Assembly (NCBI GenBank): GCA_020631735.1
Contig: CM036223.1
Span: 55,232,456-55,296,455, forward strand
Reading direction: 5' to 3'
Origin: Saccharum officinarum
Taxonomy: Eukaryota > Streptophyta > Magnoliopsida > Poales > Poaceae
DNA length: 64,000 bases
The position numbers and the translations under genes are program-made. Shown in pieces: positions 48,437 through 60,164 of the stretch. Numbering within the stretch: position 1 is the first letter of the stretch; each line of letters starts with the position of its first letter. A model generated the notes under the pieces. The model saw only the letters and a list, made by a program, of their open reading frames with translations. It was not told where the DNA came from and searched no databases.

Positions 48437-48621
48437 CTCCATCCGTCCACAAATATAAGAGATTCTGGTGCTCAAATTTTGTCCACAAATATAAGAATTG
48501 ATAAGTAGCCAATCAAGAGTTGGACAGTAAGGAGTTGGCCTCACGTGGCATGAGATTTTTCCCTCCTTGCATAGTTTGTCCTAAAAATCACATAAGTCCT
48601 TAGATTTGTGGATTGAGGAAG
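48437..48621. mobile_element. Stowaway MITE, 185 bp
   Basis: It starts CTCCATCCGTCCACAAATAT and ends 'ctTAGATTTGTGGATTGAGGAAG', inverted repeats of about 25 bp with mismatches. TA duplicates at both ends (48435-48436 and 48622-48623). Confidence 0.75.
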
Positions 48622-48624
48622 TAC

Positions 48625-49054
48625 TCCTGTCCTGTCCCCCTGTTAGAAAATATAAGGCGTAATTTGTTTTGCAAAAGTGAAAAAGTACTGCTACTATACA
48701 ACCATTTGAATACAAGTCAAGGTCCAAGTTTTAAAATCACACGGATGGAAAGCTCATAAATGCATTGGATGGTCTAGATGCATGGGTGTACTTGATTTTT
48801 ACTCAAAACATTTCCTTGACTAAAAGGTTGTAAAAAATGCAAAAGGTTGTATATTTTTGGCCATCCGTTTGTGAAAATATAAGTATACGTTTATTGTAGA
48901 AAAAACTACATATTCCAAAAATGTTTTCAAACTGTATTTGTTTGCTACATATAAACGATGTATGTCATTATGTTGTGAGAAGGTAATGATCAAAGACTAA
49001 CTTTGAAGGCCAGGTCGAAGATAAAATACCCCTTGTATACCTGAACGAAGGGAG
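48625..49054. mobile_element. Longer Stowaway-like element
   Basis: It starts CTCCTGTCC at a TA shared with the previous element and ends GAAGGGAG before TA at 49055-49056. The inner parts do not pair as well, so it may be a composite. Confidence 0.4.
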
Positions 49055-49572
49055 TATAAGACATATTTGGTCAGCATCTTCCATTTGGAATGCTTTATCA
49101 AGAAAACCGATCACTCGATAAACCGAGGTCAGCCTTTGATAGTTCACTACTTAAAAGTAATCCGACAAAAATTGAAACTCCCACTAAAATCAAGGAGCTC
49201 GCGATCACAATAATTGAATTGAAAACTGAAAGCGCGGTCCAGTAAATTCTCCGGATTTCAAAAATCGAGTATCTTTTCATTTACACCCAACTAACTAAAG
49301 AACCTTACCAAATAAAACCCACGCACCAAAACTCCGCCTGCAGGTACCATATAAAACTCATCCAAACCGCTTGCTAGGCAAAAAAAAAAAAGGGAAAAAA
49401 AACCGCTAAAAACCATGGCTGCGGCACCGATGGTTCAAAACTTCAGTACCTCAAACGCTAGTCCCCTAAGCCGCTCCTCCACTACTAGAACGAGAAGCAA
49501 CTTACTTTATAGTAACATATAAAAAGAAATAACCGCATTCATGCAGGGGAGATTAGAAGCTCGCCAGCTCAC

Positions 49573-49850
49573 CTACAAGTGGAGCGTCGCCGCACCCGGG
49601 TGACACCGAATCGGCGTCGCCGCCGAAGAGGGAGCACCCGTGCCGTGCCCAGAGAACGGGGATCGAACGAGGGTTTTGGACGGAGACGACGCGGAGCGAG
49701 CGGCGGCTGCTTTAGCAGGAGGAACCGAAGCAGGGGTGGTGAGTAGGGGAGGAGGACTTGGGGCGGCGGGTTTGGAACCGGAAACGCGAGCGTCGTGTCG
49801 TACGCAGTGCGCTTCGGACCCTGGCACTGGAATCGCTCCGAAATAGTAGT
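49573..49850 (-). other. Possible 5' untranslated exon and promoter of the MOM1-like gene
   Basis: A GC-rich patch in AT-rich surroundings ends with a good donor, TTGTAG|GTGAGC, on the minus strand. TATATAAC (minus) at about 49866-49873 could be its TATA box. No convincing ATG-started frame is seen, so it would be a leader exon. Inference only. Confidence 0.4.
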
Positions 49851-49885
49851 CGGGTTTTTATTAGTTATATATGATGAATACATAA

Positions 49886-49905
49886 AATATATATATATAT
49901 ATATA
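49886..49905. repeat. (TA)n microsatellite
   Basis: A run of about ten TA units. It lies next to the proposed promoter of the minus-strand gene. Confidence 0.85.
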
Positions 49906-49961
49906 ATATAGTATTGATGATCGGTCACGTCAACGTCTAGTTTTTGTCCATCGAGAGTTTT

Positions 49962-50205
49962 GGGGCCTGTTTAAAGTTTCTAAAATTTTGTAAAATTTTT
50001 CAAGATTTTTCGTCACATCGAATCTTCGAACGCATACATGAAGCATTAAATATAGATAAAAAATAAAACTAATTACACAGTTTAGACGAAATTCACGAGA
50101 CGAATCTTTTAAGCCTAATTAGACCATAATTAGACACTAATTGTTAAATAACAACGAAAATATTATAGTATCATTTGCTAAAAGATTTCGCGAACTAAAT
50201 AAGGC
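49962..50205. mobile_element. MITE with GGGCCTGTTTA-type ends
   Basis: The ends are 'ggggcctgtttaaag' and 'cgaactaaataaggct'. Inside are 'cacatcgaatctt', 'gagacgaatcttttaagcc' and 'aatattatagtat', the standard words of the abundant sorghum-type MITE group. It is 244 bp and non-coding. Confidence 0.7.
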
Positions 50206-50485
50206 TTTGGTTGGGCTCTCGTGCTGGTTCACTCGCCGCTGGGCCCATGGACCTTTTGGTCTATAAATTTTGCCATTGTCAGCTACTCCTGGCGTCGACG
50301 CTTGTGTCGTGTGCACTGCCGCACTACGTGCCTACTGTCAGGTAACCGGAGGTCTAGCAGCCCAAAAAAAAGAAAAAAAAATGCTTCTTTTTCAAGCGCG
50401 CCTTGACCGGTTGACCCAGCCCGACCATCGGCTCAGCTGTGGCTACAAGTCTCCTCGGCGCCGGTGTCAGCGGAGATTTTCCTTA

Positions 50486-50651
50486 CGGTCCGTTTAGTCG
50501 TGAAAATTTCTGGAAAAAATTCTTGTAGCACTTTTCGTTGTTATTTGGCAAAAATTGTCTAACAATGGACTAACTAGGCTCAAAAAATTTCGTCTCGACA
50601 ATTTACAGATAAACTGTGCAATTAATTATTTTTTTACATACATTTAATGTT
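50486..50651. mobile_element. Partial MITE of the same group, cut by the gap
   Basis: It begins 'cggtccgtttagtcgtgaa' and includes 'cttgtagcacttttcg', 'ggctcaaaaaatttcgtctcg' and 'gtgcaattaatta' in inverse order relative to its neighbour. It runs into the N stretch. Confidence 0.65.
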
Positions 50652-50751
50652 NNNNNNNNNNNNNNNNNNNNNNNNNNNNNNNNNNNNNNNNNNNNNNNNN
50701 NNNNNNNNNNNNNNNNNNNNNNNNNNNNNNNNNNNNNNNNNNNNNNNNNNN
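50652..50751. other. Assembly gap (100 N)
   Basis: Exactly 100 Ns, the usual placeholder for a gap of unknown length. Whatever it replaces includes the end of a MITE and probably the 5' start of LINE 2. Confidence 0.95.
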
Positions 50752-52504
50752 TGGTGATCAATGATGATAAAATGTTGGAAGGTTCTATGCTAAAATGTTA
50801 AAAGGTCCTTGTTTGGTTTTGGTAATTGAGTGACAACCTAGGTGGACTAATATGTGTTTGAGTGAGACACGGGTGATTAGTCCACAAGTACATGTGTGTG
50901 AGCAATACTTGCCATGAAGGTGAAATGGCTTAGACTTGTTGCAAAACTCACACATGTGATGATGAAGGAGCTCATTGCACATGAGACATGACATTGAGTC
51001 ATGTGATCAAGGTGGAGAAGATGAAGACATGACTTGGCTCGACGGACCGGTTGCAAGTGTGAAGGGCAAGTTGACTGATGACTTGGCGCCGATGGACCGA
51101 AGCAACAGTGAAGAGAAAGTGAAGTCAAGATCGATGAACCACTATGGTCACGTGATGATATGGAGTGGATCATATCACTGTTGATCATGTTGGTGCATGT
51201 GTTGCATCGACATTGGAGGAGATGGAATGTAATGCGTAAGGCAAAGGTATAACCTAGGGCATTTTATTTCACTGGTCATAGGTGTGTAGAGAAGTTCATG
51301 ACCGGGTTTAGGATAGATGGTCGTACTATCAAGAGGGGTAAACTTATTTGCATATCGGTCATCTAGTGTCACTTGAGCGATCTAACTTTGCATACGTGTT
51401 AGGATCGAGTGGTGTAGTGAAATGAGTGACTAATCCTTTAAAAAATAGCTGTGAAAATGCTAACATACTTGTACATGATGGTGTACACTTGGTAGTGTTG
51501 GCACATTTGCAAAAAAGATGAAAATAGAGAAGAAAATTGTGCTAAAGTGAATGGAGAGCACACTTACATTGCAAGAAGAGAGAGAGAGAGCCTTGTGTGC
51601 GATCGACTTCTCTTTCATTGCATGCACTTTGAGGAGGGTAAAAATAGACGAGCAATGCATGCACTCTAAGCCAAAGAGAAGGAATGTGTGGCTGCATGCT
51701 TACTTTGTTGATGGTCGCACCGTAATAAGTGAAAGTAATGTGAGGTCATAGTGACTAGACGTGTCCAGTCATGTGACCCCGAGGCACAGGCAGAGGAGGT
51801 GGCTACGACCAGACGCTGGCTCAACCAGACGATCGGACGCATGCAAAAACTGTTCACGGGACGGCACAGAGCGCGTGTGGCGAGCGGATGCGGTGGCGCG
51901 TCCGGTCGTGTATGATTAGATGGGTCCAATCGCGTTTTGGCATCTCTGGAAGCTTACTAGACGCCACCGCACGCTGTGGCTTGGTGAGTCCGGTCATGCG
52001 ACCTGTGCGTCCGGTCAGTTGGTGGCATGCGCACGTGAAGAGAGCCATTGGGCGACAATGGCTATTTTTAAACGGTTGTGACACATGGCGGTGTTGGAGT
52101 GATTGGACACGTCCGGTCTCTGCGCATGTTCGTCCAGTCGATGCGCAGAACGACTATATTTGGCCTTTGGACTATAAATATAAGTGGTGGCCGGCCTTGG
52201 GCTGGCTGCTGAGCACCCTTAAGCCTTTGTGGCTTGTGTAGGTGTGCTTGGATGCCCTCTAACTCACTTGTGCTTGCAAGAGTGTGATCCGATTGCGAGT
52301 GAGTGTGATTCTAGTGTGTTGCATCACGAGGTTACATCGAGTGACACTAGGTGATTGAGTTGCAAGCCTGTAATGCTTGTTACTCTTAGAGGTTGCCACC
52401 TCCTAGATGGCTTGGTGGTGCTCTCCGTCGAAGTCCACGAGAAGACTGTGCAGTGCTCCGGAGAAGTGATTGTGAGGGGCATTGTGCTCGCCCCGCGGGA
52501 GCCC

Positions 52505-52518
52505 TGTTGGTATTTTAT

Positions 52519-52555
<37 letters not shown>

Positions 52556-55503
52556 TAGCCTTTTGTCTCAAGCAAGTTGGGGTAGGCTAGAGATGAAACC
52601 AAAAGAGACGAGAAACAGGGAGACACATAAAGGGACATAAATGGCACAAGACAAAAAGATGTCACGGTTCAGGCACGTTGATTGCCAATCTCCAAGCGCT
52701 CCTGTCCATAGCTAAATCCTTGGAGATATTTATAACGCACACAGAAAATTCTGCAAGTGCACGGATACCGTTATAGATTTATCTAGGAGTACTCCAGAGT
52801 ACCCTATTTATCCATAGGGAAACAATGGTTAAAAAACTGATAGTTCACCATCATGTATCTACTAACTTAGTATATCGACTAGACTAAAGCGGGGTGTTGA
52901 CGGTAGTTATCGTTCATCACAAACTGTCAATTTAACTTGAAGAAATACTTGAAATAGATCTCAATAGAAACTTAGGGATTTAAACTGATAATTTCCATGA
53001 GTTTTGGTGATTCTCAGCAGGGTTATTCCAGAAAACATGAAAGGAGGATCAAAACATGAAAAAGAAACAAACTTAACCGCGGCGAAAACTACTCTAGAAT
53101 GTTCCACAGGACATCAGAAGATACCACACCGCGGTGGACCCCGAGAGGCTGCCAGGTGAGGCCGATCGGCCCCACCATGGTGCCGCCCGATCTGCTGTGT
53201 GGGCCCCTATCTGTCAGCTTCTAGAAGCTTCATCCACCGCCTCCTAGGGTTGCATCTACGCCGTTCTTCAAGTCAGTTTAATCTAAGGGCTCATGTTGCA
53301 CCCTCAGGGCTATATAACCAGGCCCTGCCCCCCTGGAGAGACATCTATATCTTTCATAAGTCAATATTAGACCAGAAATTAGAGTTTCTAGAGATTAGAG
53401 AGAGCCCTAGTTCTTCAAGTTCTTAGTGTAGGCTTTCTAGCAAGGTTCAAGTAGAGTTTGGGCTACTGCTCCGGATTTCGGATCTATCATCTAGAGACTG
53501 GTATTAGCCATTATATCTCTTTATTTTTATGACTTTGTGCTACTTCAATATTATGTTAATATTTATTATGTTCCTAGTTTGCTCTAGTTTATTGCTTGAT
53601 ATAGTTATGATTGATGATGAATATATGCATACGTTCGTAGAGCGCTTAATTCAATACTCGAGTGAGTTAAGTGGTCGACATTATATAAGCGTGGTGCTTA
53701 GATATTGTTTGCCTATGGATACACTCTATATGTCGGGTCATGTGGTAGATCGCGGATGTGACACTCTCGTTGAGTCCTTTGTAGTCCACTCCCTGTGTAT
53801 AGAACAAGTAGAATCTCGGTTATGAAGAAAGGGAAAGCTCTGTTCTCGAACTTCCCTAAGTAATGTTCCTTATGCTTAGATCCAAAGTTAGTTATACTAT
53901 AGATGAGAGCAAATATGCTTGAGTGTACAAAAGACTTAGTAATTAGGAATGACATAGGAATCTTTTACTCTTACCGAATCTTGAGCTTAGTCATATTACA
54001 TTTGTGAGTCTCTGTTTCTATCTCTGGAATACCTTTGTTACCTTTTATTTATCACTTGACTTTCTCCTGCTAAAGCATAAGAGTGGTTTCGATCATAAGT
54101 ATACATATTAGTCAATGTCTCAATGTCAACTCAACTCCATAGCTCTTCCTTGTGGATTAAATATAAATAACGATACTCGGTATAGGGTGAAATGCTACAA
54201 TGGCAATTTATCTGTGCACTTGTGGATACTTAACTTTAATATTATTTTCTCAGAGTTTATAAGTGACATTCATAATTTACCAACAAAGCATTTCTGGCAT
54301 CATGCTAGGGATGATAACTTAGTAAGAGTGATGCTAAGAAATGCGAACACGAGGATAAGTGGTAAATGATATGAATTATGTATAATGGCACACACATAGG
54401 AGAATTTCATGATAAAAGAGTAATTTAGCTGAATTGAGAGGATAACGAGAGAGTTTAAGGTTCCTAAATACTTCTCTATTACTTTGATTCTAGAAGGAAT
54501 AACTGAAGTATGGGTAGATAAATCGATCATACAATAACACTTCGGAGCAGCGGTATCTTTCCAACTATCGATGGGGGTGAGAAAGCGTAGTCAGGGGAAG
54601 GCTGCCTAAAGCTCTACGAACACCAACCCTAATGTGGTGGATTACAATAGCCTAACAGAGTTGTCACCCTGGGGCTACCACAACTAACCATAGGATTGGG
54701 CGCAATCTCAGGTAACCTATAGTCTAGACACCATGTCTACACTATTGATTACTACTCTAATCACATATAATAACTAGAGCACTCAATACGAGCGGAGATT
54801 CCATGCCAAACTATGAAAACTATACTAACCAATCACATGAAAGGCATACAAGCAAATAAATAAGATAAATATATTTAAGCATAAATCTTGCAAAGATAAG
54901 ATATAAAGATAAACCTGACCTCTGAAGATTTCTCTAGAACCTGAGCATGGCTCAACTTTTCCTAACTCTCAACTAGAACTAATCTACTACATTGGAGAGT
55001 CTAACCCTAATTCTTCTGGTGTTGTGTCTTGATCCGAAGAGATGAATATGAATTAGGATTTTAGGGATAGCCCTAGGGAGGGGACAAGGGCTGGTATATA
55101 TATGCCGAAACTTGTAACGTGAGCCCTTAGATCAAACCGACTTAAGGAACAACGAAGATGCAACCTAGAAGGCGGTGGAAAACCGATGTAGCAATGAGAA
55201 GCTGACGGGGGACCCCACAGGCCGGCTAGCCCCACATGGAAGCCCCTCGGGGTGTGCTTCGGTGGAGAGCCTCCTGAGTCTTCTAGAGTCTTCCCACGTA
55301 GTTCCCACGGTGGAATTCCGTGATTAAATCTGACATGTAGGTCCACCTTGATGGTTTTCTAGATAAACCCTACATAAATCACAGATTCACCAAAACTCGT
55401 GGAATTTGTTAGTTTAAATCCCTAAATCTTTGTTGGTGATCTCATTTATGCCCTTGTGCATGTTTCTTTGATGGTTTATAATTGTTGTTAACTACCATCA
55501 ACA
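52505..55503. mobile_element. Insertion in LTR copy 3 carrying long inverted repeats
   Basis: It begins TGTTGGTATTTTATAAC and ends ACTACCATCAACA. From 52893 ('tgttgacggtagttatcg') to about 53500 the sequence is repeated in inverted orientation from 55503 back to about 54900, with perhaps 70% matching by eye. Shared words include 'tagggatttaaact', 'gagttttggtga', 'cagcttct' and 'atctaagggctca'. The 53500-54900 interior shows no recognised protein. The class (TIR transposon, or two nested LTR pieces in opposite orientation) is unclear, and no TSD was found. Confidence 0.55.
52522..52726 (-). mobile_element. Au-type SINE, minus strand, with (AAC)n tail
   Basis: The perfect AAC run at about 52520-52554 is the SINE tail seen from the other strand, followed by 'caagcaagttggggtaggct' as in the copy at 46277-46493. 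TATTTTATAAC (52511-52521) and TATTTATAAC (52727-52736) are the likely TSD, with one base lost. Confidence 0.75.
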
Positions 55504-56292
55504 GCTGCGAAGAGCAACTCTAGTAGAGCGAGACGCGAAGGGCGACAAGTGATCCGGGCGTGCCAAGTGCTAAAGCTTGTGATAAGCACTTCACGTGGGA
55601 GAGTGTGATTTGTGGGTCTCCACTAGTAAAAGGACCGGCGACAACCTTGGAGCTTGTCTCAACAGGGACTAGCGTGTTGGCAAACACGTGAACCTCGGGA
55701 TAAAAGTCATCGTGTCATCATTGTCTTCGTGATCTTCTCGGTGGTTTGCATTCCGTGCAACACAAGCTTGTTCTTACATTTTATACATTGTGCTTGTGTA
55801 GTTGCTCTAGTAACTAGTTGTGCTTGTGTAGCTTACTAATTAACTTCTTGCTTGTGTAGCATAGAAGTAGCTCCCTTGCGTGGCTAATTTGGTTTTAGTA
55901 ATCTTATTAGTCATATAGCTTAGTTTGTATAGCTAAGTAATTTGTGCTCTCTAATTTGGCATTAATTATCTTGTTATTGAGCATTGCTAGTGAGCTTATG
56001 TGGCTTTGTGTTTTTGCATCACTAGTTGTGTAGGAGCTCCCCCGGTTGTGTGAAATACTAGTTGCATAGGTTTGTGTGACTTTGCAAGCTAGATTGGATA
56101 GGTGAGCTCTAGCTAGCCCGACACCTTTGTTGCCTAATTAGGATCTTTTTAAGGTGCTTGTGAACTTAGATAGAGGGGTGTAGTCTTGGCTAAACCGATA
56201 GTTTTAATTCCACACTTGTATCGGTTAGTCGGCACGATTAAGTTTTAGAAAGGACTATTCACCCCCCTCTAGTCTGCCATCTCGATCCTACA

Positions 56293-59200
56293 AATGTGAG
56301 AGGGGCCATTTCAGACAAAAAAATGGAACTCCATCAAGGACAAGATCATTGAAAGCAAAAGTGATATAATTTGCTTGTAGGAAACTAAAAAGGAGATAGT
56401 TGACTTGGCTTTGCTCAGAAACATCTATCCTCTGGGTTTCGATTCCTACACTTTCAAGCCTTCAGTTGGAGCTTCTAGAGGAATCCTAGTTGCATGGAAA
56501 GGAGCTCTATTTTTTGGTACCCAAATCTTCCAGAATGATTTTGTTGTATCTATGGAAATGACTTCTATATTCAACAACAATTCATGGATACTAACATCAG
56601 TATATGCTCCATACACCCCTGCTGGTAAAAGAAGTTTTCTAGAGTGGTTCAAACACATCCAAATGCCTGAGCAGACAGAGTGGATAATAGTGGGAGACTT
56701 TAATCTAATAAGAAAGCCTAAAGATAGAAATAAAGGAGATGTCAATGAAATGTTTCTTTTCAATAAAGCTATTAACCCCTAAGTTTAGTTGAACTATCAC
56801 TCCATGGCAAGCATTTCACTTGGATTAACAAACAACACTACCCTCTTCAAGAAAGTCTGGATTGGTTTTTCACCTCTAATGCATGGATAGAGAGATATCC
56901 AAACACATTTCTGAGAGCTATGATCATGGAAACTTTTGATCACTGGCCATGTGTCATAGAAATAAGTACCAAAAGTCCAAGAAGTAGCATTTTTAGATTT
57001 GAAAACCACTAGCTAGACAGGGAAGACTTCATCACAATGCTAATACATGGTTGGTCTGCTCCACACATACCTCAGGGTCTAGTAAAGGCAATATCTGCTA
57101 AATGCAAAAACCTCAAGAGATAACTAAAAACTGGAAAGCAAGGACTCCACCCCTGGTTAAACTCATAGAAAACTCCAAGACGATCTTGCAACTCTTAGAC
57201 TCTAATGAATGCTTTAGAGATCTAACTATAAGTGAATGAAATTTTAGAGAGATTTTAAGTTCCAAACTAGTCTCTCTCCTAAGGCAACAGAGAAGCTACT
57301 GGAAACAAAGAGGAAAAATAAATTGGGTTAGAGAAGGGGATGCTAGCACCAAATATTTCCATACTCATGCTACCATCAAGCACAGAAAGAACACCATTGC
57401 ATGCTTGAAGGATAACTCAGGAAATGACATCACAAATCATGATGAAAAGGCTAAGATCCTATGGGAATCCTTCAAGGACAGACTTGGCAAATCATAATTC
57501 AATGGCATGTTATTTGATCTAGACCTAGTAAACAATTTGACCATCAATGAACTAGAAATTCCATTCAGCAAATAAGAAATTGACAACATGATTGTTGAAC
57601 TACCAAACAATAAATCCCCTAACCAAGATGGTTTCAATAATGAGTTTATCAAGGGATGTTGGTCTTTACTAGCTACAGATTATTACAAGTTATTTGAAAC
57701 CTTATATGAAGGAGAGATCTGCTTGAGAAGCATAAATTCATCACATATAGCTCTTATCCCAAAAAAATGGCCTAACTATAGCTACTGACTACAGACCAAT
57801 CTCCTTACTCAACACCTCTTTCAAACTCATCACTAAGGTTCTAGCAAACAGGCTACAAAAAGTGATCAAGAAAATCATCCACCAAAACCAATATGGTTTT
57901 ATCAAAACCAGGACAATACAAGACTATCTACCATGGGCATTGGAATATCTACATCTATGTCACAAATCAAAAAAGGATCTAATCATATTAAAGCTAGACT
58001 TTGAAAAAGCATTTGATAAAGTAGAACATGAAGCCATTCTACAGGTGTTAAAAACAAAAGGATTTGGGGACAAATGGAATAGATGGATCAAAGAGATTCT
58101 GAATTCTGGAACATCCTCAGTGTTGCTCAATGGAAAACCTAGAAAGGTCCTTCATTGTAGAAGAGGAGTTTGGCGGGGTGATCCTCTCTCACCACTTCTA
58201 TTTGCGCTTGTGGCTGACCTACTGCAATCTATCCTCAACAAAGCCAAAGACATGAACCTTCTCAGACTGCCACTCCTAATTAGATGCACCAATGACTTTC
58301 CCATAATCCAATATGCTGATGACACTCTCATAGTTATGGAAGCATGCAGCAGGTAGCTAATGGCCCTTAAAGCCCTTTTACACTCTTTTGGCGAATCAAC
58401 AGGCCTAAAGGTGAACTATAGCAAATCAGTTATGGTGCCTATCAATCTCCAAGATCAAAGGCTAGAACACCTAGCAAGGACTTTCAACTGTGAAAAGGGA
58501 TTACTACCATTCACTTATCTTGGGTTACCACTGGGCCTAACAAAGCCAAAAGTTATAGATTTCTCCCCCTAGTCAGTAGGTGTGAGAGGAGGCTAGCTGC
58601 AACTTCAACTTTCCTTAACTAAGCTGGAAGACCGGAATTGACCAACTCTGTATTCTCAGCCTTTCCCACATTCTGCATGAGCACTTTTGCAGTCCACAAG
58701 ATAGTGATAGCCCAGATAAAAAAAATTTGCCTTTGAAGAGGAGCTGGCATAAATGGAAAACAAAGGCCAAAAGCTGCTTGGGCTAATGTTTGTAAAGCAA
58801 AAGCTGAAGGTGGATTGGGAGTCATTGACCTACAAACCCAAATTGAGGCATTACTTCTGAAACATCTAATGAAATTCTTCAACAGAGAAGGCATCCCATG
58901 GGTTGCTCTAATTTGGGAAAGCTACTATGAATCTGGAAGCCTGCCATCAACGACTAAGAAGGGATCCTTTTGGTGGAGAGATATTTTGAAGCTCTTGGGC
59001 AAATTTAAAGGTATGGCAATGGTAAACATCAACAATGCCAAAACTTGCTTTCTATGGTCAGACCTATGGAATGGAAAAGTACCAATGATATCTTACCCAG
59101 AGCTCCATTCATTTAGTAAGTCAAACACTAGAATACTTGCTAAAGCCAAAAATAGAAACAACATCTTGGACCTCTTCAACCTGCCACTTTCCCAAGAAGC

Positions 59201-59945
59201 ATTCAACCAGCTTGGTCAACTTCAACAAGACCTTAGCCTTCTTGAACTGAATGAAAATAATGACATTTGGACTTGCATCTGGAATTCTAGAAAATTCTCA
59301 GTCGCCAAATAATATAGACAACTAAGTGGCCATCGAATGATACATCCAAGTTTTAAATGGATCTGGAAATGCTCCTTCCAAAACAAGCATAAAGTTTTTT
59401 GCATGGCTCATCCTAAAGGATAAACTAAGTACTAGGGAGCTATTAAGAAGAAAGAACGTGGATCTATAGGATTACAATTGTGTTATGTGTAACAATTTGA
59501 CTGAGGAATCTCTGCTTCATCTCCTTATAAGCTGCCCATTTGTAGAGGCATGCTGGTATCAGATTGGGCTACATGTGCAACACTAGGATGATCTACTACA
59601 CTGCCTAGAAAGCTTCAGAAGACAACTTCAGGTCCCATTCTACATGGAAATCATCATCATCTTAATGGCAGATGAGGAATGGTCTTATTTTCAACAATAG
59701 ACCTCCCTCCCTCCAAGAGATATCAAGAGCTTTCAAGTCTGATTTTGCATTGCTACTTTTGCGTGCAAAAAGAAGTTACTTTCCTAGAACTGTTTCATGG
59801 TTAAACAATCTTGTTTAATCTTCCTAGTTGTACTTATCTTTTCCTCTCCTTCCTTGTTTCTTGAATTCCTGCTTGACACTTGTATTGTACTGTTCTATTT
59901 TGTACTCTTATTTTTTTTAATAAAATCACAGTAGGGGCGTGCCCC
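56293..59945 (+). mobile_element. LINE 2: non-LTR retrotransposon ORF2, lightly decayed
   Basis: The endonuclease (APE) domain begins NVRGAISDKKWNSIKDKI at the LTR junction and includes SVYAPYTPAGKRSFLEWF and IIVGDFNLI (56405-56782). The linker has NWVREGDASTKYFH. RT includes NNKSPNQDGF (57604), [50 protein letters not shown] and an intact YADD box (58312-58323). Later parts are GLKVNYSKS and ENNDIWTCIWNS-type zf-RVT leader sequence. About ten stops and a few frameshifts are spread along it. The 3' end has AATAAAATCACAG and a short GC hairpin 'aggggcgtgcccct'. The 5' end lies before LTR copy 3, probably in the assembly gap. Confidence 0.9.
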
Positions 59946-60160
59946 TCCTACTCTACGAGCACCTCCGAAATACTGTGACGACACATCTTGAGATTGATGA
60001 AGTCATCACAGGCGTCTCGCTATCGACGGGAACGTCACCTACCGCTAAAAACACAACGCCGTTAAATTCTGGAATAAATCTAGAAAAATGCGAGCACCTA
60101 TGTCAAATCGATGACTTGAACCCGGGGGGTCAGATTCCACTACAAGGAACCTAAACAACT
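59946..60160 (-). mobile_element. Probable tRNA-derived SINE, minus strand
   Basis: On the minus strand GGGTTCAAGTC (about 60114-60124) resembles a pol III B box. The downstream wording ('gtgatgacttcatcaatctc', 'cggaggtgctcgta') is as in known grass SINEs. It abuts the 3' end of LINE 2. Confidence 0.5.
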
Positions 60161-60164
60161 AACT

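Larger units (their letters stand above)
46102..49572 (-). other. Proposed 5' intron of the MOM1-like gene
   Basis: The acceptor is CTGTTTAG|GAGAAATATTGG at 46102 and the proposed donor is TTGTAG|GTGAGC at 49572. If correct, the intron is 3.47 kb and holds a SINE, a hairpin and three Stowaway-like MITEs, with no further coding exon seen. Parts between those elements (46614-47357, 47597-48436, 49057-49572) show nothing recognisable. Confidence 0.4.
50776..56292 (+). mobile_element. Solo LTR of the copia (SIRE-like) family, copy 3, inside LINE 2
   Basis: It runs from TGGAAGGTTC to GATCCTACA, with a perfect 5-bp TSD AATGT (50771-50775 and 56293-56297). It shares all landmarks with copy 2: 'gtactatcaagaggggt' (51325), the GTCCGGTC cluster (51750-52150), TATA CTATAAATA (about 52171) and the end 'ttcacccccctctag'. 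A foreign block (52505-55503) interrupts it between 'cgcgggagccc' and 'gcgaagagcaactct'. Without that block it is about 2.5 kb, matching copy 2. A short duplicated stretch near its start (50771-50810) mimics a second LTR start. Confidence 0.88.

Noticed and set aside
50796..50830. TGTTAAAAGGTCC as the start of LTR copy 3
   Set aside because: The start at 50776 (TGGAAGGTTC) aligns with copy 2 and yields a perfect AATGT TSD. The later start gives none.
52520..52554. (AAC)n run as an independent microsatellite or a poly-Asn/Gln coding repeat
   Set aside because: It is the tail of a minus-strand Au-type SINE, as shown by the adjoining SINE sequence and TSD.
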